Origin: Hysterangium stoloniferum
Lineage: Eukaryota; Basidiomycota; Agaricomycetes; Hysterangiales; Hysterangiaceae
DNA length: 64,000 bases
Direction: 5' to 3'
Assembly: GCA_015178975.1 (NCBI GenBank)
Contig: WHVD01000021.1
Coordinates: 62,001-126,000, forward strand
In this document: piece after piece, positions 44,201 through 55,420 of the stretch
How positions within the stretch are numbered: the stretch's first letter is position 1
Layout of the letters: every line of letters begins with the position of its first letter
Program-made: the position numbers and the translations under genes
The notes under the pieces: model-generated
The model's input: the letters and a program-made list of their open reading frames with translations, nothing else
The model's database searches: none
Told to the model about the DNA's origin: nothing

Positions 44201-46190
44201 AAAGTCTCCTTTTGGAGCACTGGTTCTGTTTGTCAGAAAAAAGGATGGATCCCTTAGACTATGTGTTGATTTTAGAGGACTCAATGCTGTCACCAAAAGG
44301 ATAAGTATCCACTCTCACTTATATCTGATCTGCTTGATGCTCTGCAGAATGCCCAGATTTACACCAAAATAGACCTCAAACACACCTATCATTTGGTCTA
44401 GCTTGCTGTGGGCAACGAATGGAAAACCACTTTTAGAACCCGCTATGGGGCCTTTGAGTGGTTGGTGATCCCCTTTGGACTCACCAATGCTCCATCTGTT
44501 TTTCAGCATTTTATCAATGACATTTTCTCCAACATGCTTGATGTATGCATTATTGTTTACTTGGATGACATTCTTATCTACTCTGAGAATCCCGTGGAAC
44601 ATGACAAACAGATCTGTGAAGTTCTCTGGAGACTCAGACAACATGGTTTATTCACGAATGGTAAAAAATGTACTTTTGACACGGACTCCATGAAATACCT
44701 GGGCTTCATAATGGGACCCAATGGACTCCACATGGACGAAACTAAAGTGCAAGTCATCAAAGATTGGCCTGAACCCTGAAAAGTTAAAGATATACAATTT
44801 TTCCTCCACTTTGCCAATTTTTACTGACGGTTTATCCGTGGATATTCCGATATCACGGTTCCCCTTACCTGTCTTACGTGTAAGGATACTCCATGGAATT
44901 TTAATGATAAGTGTCAAAAAGCTTTCAATCTTTTAAAAAATTCTTTTTCTTCAGCTCCTATTCTGTCGCATTGGAAACCGGACTTCCCACTCATTGTTGA
45001 AATGGATGCCTCAGACTATGTGCTTGGAGCCATTCTATCTATCCAGGACTCTGATGGAGAAGTCCACCCCATGGCTTTTCTGTCCCAGACTTTTACCAGA
45101 GCAGAGCTCAACTATGACGTTCATGATAAGGAACTCCTGGCAATTGTTTCAGCTTTCAAAGCATGGCAACACTATTTGGAAGGCTTGGGAACTCCGATTG
45201 ACATTGTAACAGAGCACAAAAACCTGGAATACTTTTCTACCACAAAACGTTTGACCTGTCGGCAGGCCCGCTGGTCTGAATGTCTATCTGCCTTCAATAT
45301 GATTATCTGTTTTCAACCCAGCCATCTCAGCGGCAAACCCAATGCTTTAACTAGATGATGGGATGTCTATCCTAAAGAGGGGAGCAACGACTATGCCATG
45401 GTAAACCCGCACAACCTGAAACCTATTTTCACAAATCAGCAACTTACCGCATCGGTCCATGCAACTTTCCTCATCAATCCCATTGTCTGTGGAATTATCA
45501 TTATGGATATTGAGAAGTTACATACATCAAGATATTCTATCAGCAATTCCACTAGACCCGATTACTAAAGCTCACCTTGACAATCCCATGAACCCCGATC
45601 AACCCCAGTGGTCTCTTGATCAGCATGGTTTCATTAGACTTGACGATCAGATCTATGTACCGGACTTTGACAGCCTCCACCTCAGGATCCTTCAATACAA
45701 ACATGATCATCCACTCTCAGGACATTTTGGGTACAACAAAACTCTATCATTAATAAGAAGAGAATATACTTGGCCTGGACTCCATGGATTCATTAAGCAC
45801 TATTGTAAATCTTGCACTACTTGTCCCCGCTTGAAATCTCAGTGACACAAGCCATACGGCCTTTTGAAACAACTCCTGGTACTGGAACACCCATGGAATT
45901 CTATCTCTATGGATTTAATTGAACACCTACCAGACTCCGAAGGCTTTTCTGCCATTCTAGTCATTGTTGACAGATTCTCAAAACAAGCTATATTCATCCC
46001 TACTTATGATACAATTACGTCCATGCAGTTAGTGGAACTTTTTATTATCCACATATTTTCCAAGCATGGAGTTCCATCCCACATAACTTCTGACCAAGGA
46101 TCAGAGTTCATGTCTCACTTCTTTAGATCCCTCAGGAAATCCTTGGACATGAAATTACATTTCACATCCAGACATCACCGGAAGGTGACG
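41290..46190 (+). pseudogene. Gypsy gag-pol polyprotein, multiply broken
   Basis: Gag begins MPPRRKAHTQ at 41290; after a frame change near 41700 it continues SALKWFELAF ... NFGPYDLTGDAENSL. The zinc knuckle is CLLCGKPGHQVPEC (42463-42504). The protease has LIDSGSTHCFLD (~42755) and is interrupted by element X. RT segments are spread over three frames: [20 protein letters not shown] (44230), TNAPSVFQHFINDIF, YLDDILIYSE (44560) and KYLGFIMGPNG. RNase H has EMDASDYVLGAIL (45000); integrase has HPLSGHFGYNKT and CTTCPRLK (zinc-binding), then ISMDLIEHLP and SDQGSEF. At least eight stops or frame changes occur. Poly-CAACAA tracts lie in gag (42210-42350). Confidence 0.9.
42887..43561. mobile_element. 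Element X, copy 1: 675-bp non-coding insertion
   Basis: It starts GGAGGATATCTGAAAAC and ends TTATAAACACCCTCC; the ends are imperfect inverse copies (GGAGGATAT / GGAGGGTGT). It interrupts the gypsy protease frame; removing it with one CAA (42884-42886, 43562-43564) restores continuous sequence, giving a 3-bp target duplication. Internal palindromes include AGTACTAATAAAAGTATTAG. There is no coding sequence. Classification as a DNA-transposon MITE is inference. Confidence 0.75.
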
Positions 46191-46199
46191 GACAGTGCA

Positions 46200-47580
46200 C
46201 TGGCTCGAAGCTGCATCAGAGTTCGAAAGGGAGAGTTAGGTACTCCACCAGAATGCCCCCCACATCCCAAATTCCCTCCATAGTCTGAACTATTAGAACT
46301 CCCGGATGAACTGCTAGGGGGTCCTCCTGGTGGCAGAAAGGGATTCGAGGAGATTGGCAGGGAATGGTGGGGATCGTCTGGATTCAGCGATCCTCGACCA
46401 GCAACCTGACCAGCTATACCCTCGGTGAATGCAGTAGAGAAGGATGGTCGACCCTTGTTGGCAACTGATCAATTCCTAATCGCGGGTTGTTGATCACTGA
46501 AGTTAGGGTTATCCAAAATTCTTTCGAATGTGACACGAGAGCAATGGATCCCCTGGTGGGGTGCAGGGCTGGGTTCCATTATGATTTCTTTCTCAATTTT
46601 GACATATTCAAAGGCCGATGCAGCTGAGGCTGATGGAAGGGAGTGCAGATTTCAATCCCCTTTTCCTGAAGATGATCTGCAACTCATATCCAATGGGAAG
46701 TCTTGCAAAATGACAGGATGATTGAGCGAATGGAGGAAATGAGTATCAGGAGACCCATTTAGGTTGTGAACAAATGAATTAGTTGTGGAGATAGGTGAAT
46801 TGGGCACTTGAATCGAATTATTATAAGGGTAAAGCACTTCCAAAACCATTTTATCAAGCCTCCTCTGATTTCGCTTCAACTGGCCCTTTAGAGTAAAGTA
46901 TGTGAACGATAGATTTGGCATAACTCCAAGAGATTGCTCCAGCATTCGGATGTACATATACTGGTAGTCAACCTTGGGCACAATATGATCCCCTCTGAGT
47001 AGGATGTGAAGGATTTGCAGTGCATCATCATGTGCACAAAGTGCTTCAAGGAATAAGGAGAACACTTCCCACCTAAAAATTGTCCTTCCCCCTTCCATAA
47101 CAGATGTAACATCATTTGACCATTCAGGAATCGAGCGTGTCAGATCCTCAAGGGTTCCTGGTCACATTAATAAGTCCTGTGCCAATAAGATGGCCTGATA
47201 ACGACCTAACCAGACTGCTATAGTCACCGGTAAAGGTAATCTGTATTGTACTCCTCCACAAAAGGAGTAAGCTGATCAGTGGGGATTCGATCGGTGTAGT
47301 ACATGTCCCATTTCACATTGATAGGCTCAGCGTAAACCATATGACCCCCAAAGAACTGCTTGAGGATGACCTGCCTTGGTGGGAATGAGAGAATGGGCTC
47401 GGGTGCACGGGTAGGCTCAACATTAGCTCCAGGGGTGCTTAACTGCCCATTTGATGGACATTCCTCATGTAGATCAGGGGAGGTATCCGTCGACGGTCCA
47501 GCTGTGCTCTGGGAAATTCCCAGGAGGGGCTGGTCTTTGAAAAGTCAACGAGGACTTCCTCATGGTGACGTTACGGGGTG
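46200..47580 (-). pseudogene. Degenerate coding region, possibly gag of another LTR element
   Basis: On the minus strand a discontinuous frame can be followed: QVILKQFFGGHMVYAEPI near 47370, a stop after TDYLY, then 47098-46652 open for 148 codons (VFSLFLEALCAHDDALQI, KVDYQYMYIRMLEQSL), then Pro/Ser/Gly-rich DDPHHSLPISSNPFLPPGGP (near 46350). The last part resembles the disordered segment of basidiomycete gypsy gag proteins, but no zinc knuckle or other diagnostic motif is present. I do not recognise the family. It meets gypsy element 1 at about 46190. Confidence 0.4.
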
Positions 47581-47591
47581 GTTCCAGACTA

Positions 47592-48245
47592 GGAGGATAT
47601 CTGAAAACTATTAAGTATACCAAATTCTAATATACTCTAAAGGTCATTTAAACGTCTGGGATGTGATTCAAACATAATTTGGTTTTTAAAACTTTCAAAA
47701 AGTTTTAAACTCTCTCATACATTACAAACTAATGAATCTTTCCGGACACGAGTAGACAATAAAAAAAATTAGTAGTTTGAAACACTAATACTTTTTAGTC
47801 CATTCCATGCATATGTATATCATTGGCACCTCTAAATACATATGTATTACTTCGGAATGGATCTGTCAATCTGAACAGATTTCTATTTGATTCAACATAC
47901 CCAGAATATATAGGGGGTTTTACTTAATAAAGACAGCTGTGGTATGAAAAATTTCCAATAATATTTTACATATTTTACATGGAAATAACTTCATTACAAC
48001 TTTTAAAAAACAAGTACTAATAAAAGTATTAGTAGGCATCTGTAAAAGGAAGGAAATTATATACAATGGAATTTGTTAAATAACTATGGGTTGTATAAGA
48101 TGTAATATGGGGAACTATTTCTGATGGTTGTTTTTTGATGATATAATTGTTTCAGAATAGATATCACTACTTAAAGATGGAGTTTTGTAAAAATAAGACT
48201 TTTATTAGTAAATATTTGAGATTATAGTAATTATAAACACCCTCC
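47592..48245. mobile_element. Element X, copy 2: 654-bp insertion
   Basis: Nearly identical to copy 1 along its length, including both ends, with one ~20-base deletion (after AACACTAATACTTTT) and scattered substitutions. Flanking bases CTA and TAT do not form a 3-bp duplication; TA/TA is possible. High identity to copy 1 indicates recent activity of the family. Confidence 0.8.
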
Positions 48246-48810
48246 TATGTATATGAAGAATATCAACCGTTTAGGTACAACACAAAGATGTATTGACTAT
48301 CTAAGTCTAATACAGACCGAACACATATTGACTGTTTAGTTCAATACAGTCGGGTGAATTAGCTATCTAAAATAGAATAGAGAGCTAAAATGAAGAAGAA
48401 TCAACTATGAAGTACAATTCTGAGGGACTGCTTGAGTGTAGAAGAGAATAACGAGAGAGTCAAATAGTAGAGTAGTGTGGATGTAGTCCACGTGGATTGA
48501 GATAAAAGTGGAGTTTCAACTAGTATAGTTCGAAACTCTGATTGCGTCAATAGTCAAAGCCTGTCTGTGACGGTCGAGACGATACCCCAATCACAACTTA
48601 CAGGACACTAATCGGTGTCTGGGTAAGTTGTGGTTGCAGGGTAAAAAGTGTCTGAGTTCTAACTATGGGTGCTAGAATACATAAGCTTGGCATGTATGCA
48701 CCCACAAGAGTCGATGTACCGCATACATAGGTCGTCAAACTAATTATAAGTGTATAATAAAATAGAGAGAAAGTAGAAATAATAATAGAAATATAGTATG
48801 AGCTCATCCA
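48246..48810 (+). repeat. LTR-like fragment related to the gypsy 3 LTR
   Basis: From 48630 to 48770 the order GGTTGCAGGG, AGTGTCTGAGTT, TGCACCCACAAG, then CATACA and GTCGTCAAACTAA parallels 57735-57860 in the LTR of gypsy element 3. The left part (48250-48450) matches 37190-37440 inverted. No TG...CA ends are visible; it is cut on the left by element X. A 134-codon minus-strand frame here is not supported. Confidence 0.5.
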
Positions 48811-49800
48811 GACTATATTTCCTGAGTATATTTCACCATACCTCTCACACACTGTTTTACTATTGCCTTTGAGCGAAATTTTTGTGCCATTAGGTACCAT
48901 CATCTTACTATCACCTCTGAGTGCAATTTTTGCCATCATTTTTCTGTCAGCTATATTTTCTTGGAACTGCCTGTTCCAAAGTCTACTGCAACCACTCCTC
49001 AATAGGAACTAGGTAATTTCTGGCACAAAAATCATGGCAAAATTTATAGAGCTTAAACTTGAATTCTTTTGGAACTGCCTGTTCCAAGTTGATTGTGACC
49101 ACCTCTGTCTGGCCGGTGATCACATTCACTTATTAGACATCCTCCAGCCTCTCAGTAGCCCACAGTAGTTTTTATCAGGTGTTCTCTCCATATACCTTCA
49201 ACTCACCTTCATCTTTGTATAGTATCCACAACTGTAATCACAATACCTCTTCATGAAATATTACATCTCATACCTTTTGATTCCCCCGGATCTGGGATAC
49301 CAAATCAAATAGCTTGAGGGGTAACATTCATATCCTATCATCCAGCCCATTTTGGAATGTGAGTCCCATTTTTATCTCTTTTGCTTAGGAATTCCTATGC
49401 TACCAGCACTTCACAATATATGCAAATCCCACAAAGTCAGTTTCTCTCCAGTAATATCAAAAGGGATTGGAAATAAACAATCACAAGACAAGATATGATA
49501 TCATAACTAATCATATGTTACCATATTCTAATAGGATTTAGAATAGTTCTGTAGTGTGACCTCTTTTTCGGTATGTTTGATATCAGGAGAGTTGGAGATT
49601 TGCTGTTGGATGAATTGTGGGTCATCAATCACTTCTAAAATTTTTTCAAACAATGCAGTAAGAAATGCTCTGAAGCGATCATCACTTTCATTTTATTTGA
49701 AGCCACCATTTGTAAACCAACCGAGGACAGTGCTCTCAGGAGCAGGATAACCTGGATGAGAGCATCAGAGCTTTGCAAGTAAAGATAGTGGGGAGAACAA
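48811..49800. other. Unassigned region
   Basis: A short duplication (TTTTGGAACTGCCTGTTCCAA) is present near 48960 and 49070. Otherwise AT-rich sequence without a recognisable gene. Confidence 0.4.
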
Positions 49801-49803
49801 ATG

Positions 49804-50115
49804 ACCTTTCTGCCCTGCATGGAGATTGAAAGGGATGACAAAGTGCTTCTTGGAGAACTCATCAATCAGATGTGATTTCCCCACCCCACAGGACTGTACA
49901 ATTGGTAAGAGACGAGCTTATACATTAGGATTGTTGTGCTGGTTTATGTACTCATGAGGACATTCTTTATGAGTACATAAAACAGCACAACAATCCTAAT
50001 ATATATGCTTGTCTCTTACCAATTGTACAGTCCTCTGGGATGGGGAAATCACATCTGATTGATGAGTTCTCCAAGAAGCACTTTGTAGTCCCTTTCAATC
50101 TCCACACAGGGCAGC
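49804..50115. repeat. Large palindrome of a gene fragment (~150-bp arms, 13-bp spacer)
   Basis: Arms at 49804-49955 and 49969-50115 are inverted copies with ~90% identity and a 13-base centre. Each arm encodes the same piece of a P-loop protein, one on each strand: left arm (minus) SCGVGKSHLIDEFSKK, right arm (plus) SSGMGKSHLIDEFSKK. Arms this similar around so short a spacer would form a hairpin when single-stranded. Confidence 0.85.
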
Positions 50116-50535
50116 AAGACCTTGAAAGATGTTACTGAGTTAGCATTTAGGCTATCACTGGGTCGTCCTTTGTACATCCTTCCAGACCTCTCTATCCATG
50201 CTCATGGCTTTATGTACTTTCAGATGGTCAACCCGATACCAAGTGGATGGAAATGAAGTTCAAAAAATGGCCATCAAATTTGCTATCGAGAAACTTCTGT
50301 CATTCTTGGCACCCTGGCATAAAGTTGATCATTGAGGAACAGTTTGCCATGATGTCACGTCGTCTTGCACTGGACTTTAATATGCCACTCTTTCTGCAGA
50401 TCAAAGAGAGGCAGATGTGAACAAGAATGTGCATATGCTTGGGCATCAAGGCAGGGTTCAAGTCTGTTGTCACAGTCACAGCCTCGGAACTGATCCTCAC
50501 TAAGCATAATAGTTTCAGGTCTTGTCAGGAATTGC
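49975..50535 (+). pseudogene. P-loop NTPase-like protein fragment (expanded agaricomycete family)
   Basis: The plus-strand frame reads LPIVQSSGMGKSHLIDEFSK, then VVPFNLHTGQQ with a Walker-A-like SSGMGKS. After stops and frame changes come EEQFAMMSRRLALDFN and AGFKSVVTVTASELIL, segments that occur in that order in a large family of uncharacterised agaricomycete proteins. Function is unknown. At least four lesions. Confidence 0.6.
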
Positions 50536-50619
50536 AACAGATCTTATAATAGCCCGGAATGAGTAAGGGGGATCGGGGGGAAGCCATTATCTGCGACATT
50601 ACAATCAACATGCTAGATA

Positions 50620-51058
50620 CTAGGTCAACTTACATTATATGCAACGGCACACCAAGCTGCACAGTTCCGGACACATGTCTTCCTTGTCCTTGATTTCCCC
50701 CATTATGCCAGATTCATGTGCTGGGATCGGAGTGGGGTTATTGTAACCGAAAAGTCCCTTTCACAAATCCTTCCTATGTCGAGTTCTTCTGGCAGTTTAG
50801 TCACGCCAGCCCTGCTTCACGTGGCATCAATACTATGGCCACAGAATTTCCATACAACCACCCTGCTGCCATAAGGGCCAAAAGGTCCCTCAATCTCAAG
50901 GACAGTGACCGACTGTTTGGGGTTCAACTTGATCCAAGACGCCACACTTATGTATTTAATTGTCCCACATACATGGCTGTAGGATCCCCTTGGGCACTCA
51001 ACTTGGGTTTTCAAGGCCTACTGTGTTGAAACTGGGAAGCTGGTGCCTCTCAAGGATC
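50620..51058 (+). pseudogene. FunK1 fungal-type protein kinase, N-terminal fragment
   Basis: LGQLTLYATAHQAAQFRTHV and FMCWDRSGVIVTEK are followed by a one-base frame change, then VPFTNPSYVEFFWQFSHASP, AIRAKRSLNLKDSDRLF and, after another frame change, AYCVETGKLVPLKD. This is the segment preceding the kinase core in FunK1 proteins. The kinase core is missing: at 51059 the sequence turns directly into minisatellite. Confidence 0.75.
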
Positions 51059-51500
51059 TTCCTTTGTAACAGGTGTTTCCTTTGTAACAGGTGTTTCCTT
51101 TGTAACAGGTGTTTCCTTTGTAACAGGTGTTTCCTTTGTAACAGGTGTTTCCTTTGTAACAGGTGTTTCCTTTGTAACAGGTGTTTCCTTTGTAACAGGT
51201 GTTTCCTTTGTAACAGGTGTTTCCTTTGTAACAGGTGTTTCCTTTGTAACAGGTGTTTCCTTTGTAACAGGTGTTTCCTTTGTAACAGGTGTTTCCTTTG
51301 TAACAGGTGTTTCCTTTGTAACAGGTGTTTCCTTTGTAACAGGTGTTTCCTTTGTAACAGGTGTTTCCTTTGTAACAGGTGTTTCCTTTGTAACAGGTGT
51401 TTCCTTTGTAACTGTTATTTTCTTCTTTTGTAATGGGTGTTTCCTTTGTAAGGGGTGTTTCCTGTGTAAGGGGTGTTTCCTGTGTAAGGGGTGTTAAACA
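51059..51500. repeat. 18-bp CCTTTGTAACAGGTGTTT minisatellite
   Basis: About 19 perfect units to ~51412, then four or five variants (GTAATGGG, GTGTAAGGGG). Same family as 2225-2560 in the non-autonomous Helitron unit. Just after it, 51510-51545 (ATTGATTGAGAATTGATG core) is the inverse of 1738-1778. The frame across it is non-coding repeat. Confidence 0.93.
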
Positions 51501-51901
51501 ACAGTTAAAAATTCATGGAGCATTGATTGAGAATTGATGAGCAGTGCTGCAACAGCTTCTGTGTCCTTTGGCATTGGGATTTGTATACCCTTGGGGAATG
51601 TGGGTCCTTTTTGACATGCTTCTGCAGATCCTTGTCCACTGGTGATATTGTGAATGTATGCTGATGGTTTTCACATGTGATGGCCTCGACCTGATGTTTT
51701 CACTTCTAATATTGTTGCTGTTTCTTCAAAGTCTTCTAGGGGTCTATGTGTGCATGATCAGTCTCAGTGGGGTTCTGACTTGGGGTCAGGTTTTGTATGA
51801 TGTTCTGGATATCCATGATTCCATCCCTCCCTCATTCAGTACATCATTGAAAACTATCATGTTCATCAGTTTGCATGCACACAAGGGTGTTCAGGCCCAG
51901 G

Positions 51902-52129
51902 CTATGCAATAGTTCCCTTGGCATAACCGTGAAAATCAGTCAATGTCATGAACAAGGTGGCAGCCTGAAGCCATATCTGATAGTTGGATTGTAAGTTGTC
52001 TAATTTGGGACCAGAGCAAGTGACATTGGTGTGGAGAGTGATGATGGAGGGGGCAATGTCATCTGCAGAAGCTGTTGCAGAGGCAGCCATTGCAAAAATG
52101 AAATTTGGAGAAAATGGGTTAATATCCAA
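51902..52129 (-). pseudogene. Copia-type gag N-terminal fragment
   Basis: Minus-strand translation MAASATASADDIAPSI then KLDNLQSNYQIWLQAATLF resembles the N-terminus of copia gag proteins (the NYxxW region). It stops after 75 codons and nothing else of the element is adjacent. 51550-51900 and 52140-52430 hold no other recognised feature. Confidence 0.4.
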
Positions 52130-52439
52130 CTCATTGTTATTGTTGAATATGTTTCAGATGGACAAAATAAGGTTCATAACCTGTTATAAAGTAACCCTAA
52201 TGACAATATAACTAATAAACAATTATTAGTTACAATGTGTGTGAATATATAATGATCTTTACTCACCTCAGTCTCATGTATCATACAATGGACTGAGGTG
52301 ATACCACTTTCATTCTCCAGCTTATATATATTGTCACATATATCATCAGGTACCAATATAGGTATGTTGGTGATACCAGTTACCCCTGCCTGATGATTAA
52401 ATCTAGGGTTGGTTAATTTATGCCAGGTGGATTTCAATG

Positions 52440-54560
52440 GTGTTATTCAACAACCTCTTCATATCCTTTCCTTGTCTGATCATCTTCAGCAGATCTGTCT
52501 CTTGATCTATCAAGACAGCATGGCCCTGCTTAAGAGCATGGATTCTGAAGTAGGATGGTTTGAGAAGGACAATATTTTCATTATCCTATCCCCCTTCCCA
52601 TGTTCTGGTCTTCTGGATAGGGCATCTGGTTTCAAGGAGCTTTTTCTAGGCCTATGATGTAGAGAAAAGTGAAACCTGGACAAGAACAAGGACCATCTAG
52701 CCTGCCTCCTATTAATTCTTTTAGCAGACATAAAATGTTCTAGGTTATTGTGGTCTCTCCAGATCTGAAAGAGGTGATTGCTTCCCTCAAGATAGTGCCT
52801 CCATTCATGCAGAGCTCTGATGATAGCCAGTATGTCTTTATTATAGATTTCATAATTCCTTTCTACTTCATTCAGACTTTGGATAGAAAGGCCACAGGGT
52901 GCCACTTTCCATCTGATTGTTACAACTGTGTCACAACCCGATGGTTCCTGAGGTTATCACCACCTATCAACGATTCAAGTCATCACTCAAGTCCCACATT
53001 GGAAGCCGTCAGCTCCCCGATGCTGATGTATGCTTTTGTGGTGATCAAACTCCATTTACGTCCCCGTCAAAATATACTTGTACTATCTGGTTAAACTCTG
53101 ATACGTCCCTTTTCATTATGATGATCTGTTTTACTCTATGTTTCATATACATCTAAATATACTTGTAACCCTCGGACTTTTCTCTTTTCTCGTAATCCCA
53201 CTTTCGGTTAATGCACGGCCTCTGAACTAATTGTAACCTTCCCATTCCTAGTCAAGCTTATTTGTCAATACCGTTTTCCGCTCTTCTCCTAGATAGTTTT
53301 TTTTAGATGCCTGATACTTGTATATGAACTCGCTGTAGTTGTAGTTACTAGGCAATCAGAATATCAACTCAGAATACCCTCTTACACCTCCAGTAGTCTC
53401 ATACTAAGCACCCCGCCATCTGCCTTTGCATGTACTCGCCCACTTCCAGCCCCCAACCCCTGGCCTGACACTCGACTCATCCTTTGGTTCCGATCAGCAA
53501 CTCGCCAAGAGGTATTTTTTAGGACTAGTCTTCACCCACCCAAAATTTAAGGACACCTGACAGATAGTTGCGAGGGTGCAGCACATAAGCTGAAGCCAAG
53601 TCCTTCTGATCGGTACCCGTCGGCCAACTGACATTAGTCAGTTTTCAGTTCTTAACGCTGATCATTCCTGAGACAAGGCAGTGCCAGTTACAAGGTCAGG
53701 ACTGTCTGCTTCTAGGCTGTGGGGTTTGTTTTCGTCAGGGAGGATAAGAATTGGGGATGAAGTGACTCTGTCCTTCAAGGCTTGAAAAACAGTTTTCTCT
53801 TCCAAAGTCCATTTCCAGGGTGTATTCTTCCTTGTTAATTTATGAAGGGGTCTGGCCAAGCCTGCAAAATCCTGGATAAACCTTCTGTAGAAGTTGACAA
53901 AACCAAGGAAAGACTGTATTTCTTTTACAGTGGTAGGTTCAGACCATTCGGAGACACTCTCTATCTTTACTGGATCCATGGAGATGCAGCCATGTGAAAT
54001 GATCAGTCCAAGATATTCAATCTTTTCCTGCTCAAATTCACATTTCTCTGCCTTTAAGTATAACTTATTCTTCTCCAAAATCTCCAGAACCCTCTTGACT
54101 GCTTCTCTGTGTTTTTTGAGGGTCTCTGTGAAGACAAGGATATCATCCATGTAAACAATGACAACCTGTCCATCAATCAGTTCTATGAACAGATCATTCA
54201 TCATGGTCTGAAAAGTAGCAGGATTGTTGGTGAGACCAAAGAACATGACTAGTGGCTCAAACAACCATCAATTGGTCCTAAATGCTGCCTTCCACTCATC
54301 TCTCTTTTATCCTAACATTGTTATAACTGTATTTGACAACCAGTTTGGTAAAGTACATATTTGGCTTTCTTCAACTGGCTGATAATGTCAGATATGTGTG
54401 GCAGGTGATAGGAATTTTTGATTGTTATGTTATTCAGTTCCCTAGAATCCTGAACCAGGTTTTAATTCAATGGCATGATTCCAGGGCTTTCTATCAGGTA
54501 GTCTGTGAAAGGACTCTTTGGAGAACACCCCCTTAAATTGGTAGTTGTACCATACTTTGA
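52440..54560 (-). pseudogene. Gypsy element 2 pol (RT-RNase H), split by a solo LTR
   Basis: The minus strand reads FKGVFSKESF and PWNHAIELKPG (54545-54470), an apparent internal deletion joining to VQDSRELNNITIKN, then FTKL ... EWKAAFRTN with TGA for an Arg codon, then 54264-53662 as clean RT (FFGLTNNPATFQTMMNDLF, YMDDILVF, EYLGLIISHG, FLGFVNFYRRFI). A solo LTR interrupts at 52918-53657. RNase H resumes SLNEVERNYEIYNKDILAI ... PDALSRR to about 52510. No integrase follows. A different gypsy lineage from elements 1 and 3. Confidence 0.87.
52918..53657 (+). mobile_element. 740-bp solo LTR inside gypsy element 2
   Basis: It begins TGTTACAACTGTG and ends AGTTCTTAACG, with 5-bp duplication CTGAT on both sides (52913-52917, 53658-53662). 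The last base of the expected CA end reads G, probably a point change. It holds the TGAAGCCAAGTCC box at 53570-53603 and a CAAAATTTAAGGACACCTGA block shared with the LTR at 55421. It splits an RNase H frame, so it is younger than gypsy element 2. Confidence 0.85.
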
Positions 54561-55420
54561 TAATGAGAAGTGCATTAAAACTGTTGAAATCAGTCCTCGA
54601 AGTTCATAAGAATCATAAGCAATGATAATATAATTTCTGTTTGACCTGTGTCTCATAATGGATAGTGTAATTACAAAAAAATTATACTACTTATGTATAT
54701 ACACCATGAGAACAATAATGGATGGCAACACAGCTCAAATCAAAAGAGCAATGGGGCCAGTGTAGCACCTTATGCATGCTCAGACAACCTCTCCACCTCT
54801 GCATTGACATACACTCACAAACCCTCTTGATTGTATGTTCAAATGTTGTTATGGGGATATCATTATGTATACAAAGTTTCCAGTCATCTCAATAACTTCC
54901 CACACAATATTTTCAATCACCAACCAGTGTTTCTATTAGAAAGAGAAGGTGTGGCTACTCTGGTACCTAAGATATATAGGTACATGACAATCAAATGGGG
55001 AGAGGAGAGGTGGGGGTTGTTGAGAGCACATGGTATCAGAATGAGGAGTGGGCACCATGATGAGAGGAGGTGTCTGGGAGGTGGGCAGTCTTGGGGTTGG
55101 TTGGGCATGTCCCTATGGGAGAGCCATGGTTTGATGCACTGTGAGCAAGGGGAAGTGGGGGGGGGGAGGATAACTCAACTGGACCAGGGGGAGGTTCACT
55201 GCATTATTGCCACCATCAATGAGCTGGAGCCATGTCATATTGGTGTCTTGGCATGTGGTAAGGTTGATCGCTTGGAAGGGCTGAAGTGATGTAGGGTGAG
55301 TAAGGTAGGGTGGAGTGGAGTGGAGTGGAATAAAATGGGTGGGTGAGTGGTGTAGAGTTGCCTGTGGCAGTGGACTTAGCTTTGGTGTCAGCTTTCTCAT
55401 TCATTGCAATGTTCAAATGG
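54561..55420. other. Unassigned region
   Basis: G-rich minor repeats (GGAGTGGAGTGGAGTGG at 55309-55329, a G run at 55158-55167) and no convincing coding sequence on either strand. Confidence 0.4.

Larger units (their letters stand above)
40486..46190 (+). mobile_element. Gypsy element 1 (Ty3/gypsy), degenerate, 3' end lost
   Basis: 5' LTR, gag, protease, RT, RNase H and integrase follow in gypsy order on the plus strand. Element X is inserted at 42887-43561. The integrase stops about 40 residues after the last clear motif (SDQGSEFMSHFF); after ~46190 the sequence is unrelated. No 3' LTR was found. Confidence 0.88.

Noticed and set aside
48598..49002. 134-codon minus-strand gene
   Set aside because: It overlaps an LTR-like fragment and shows no domain, start context or repeat conservation in its translation.
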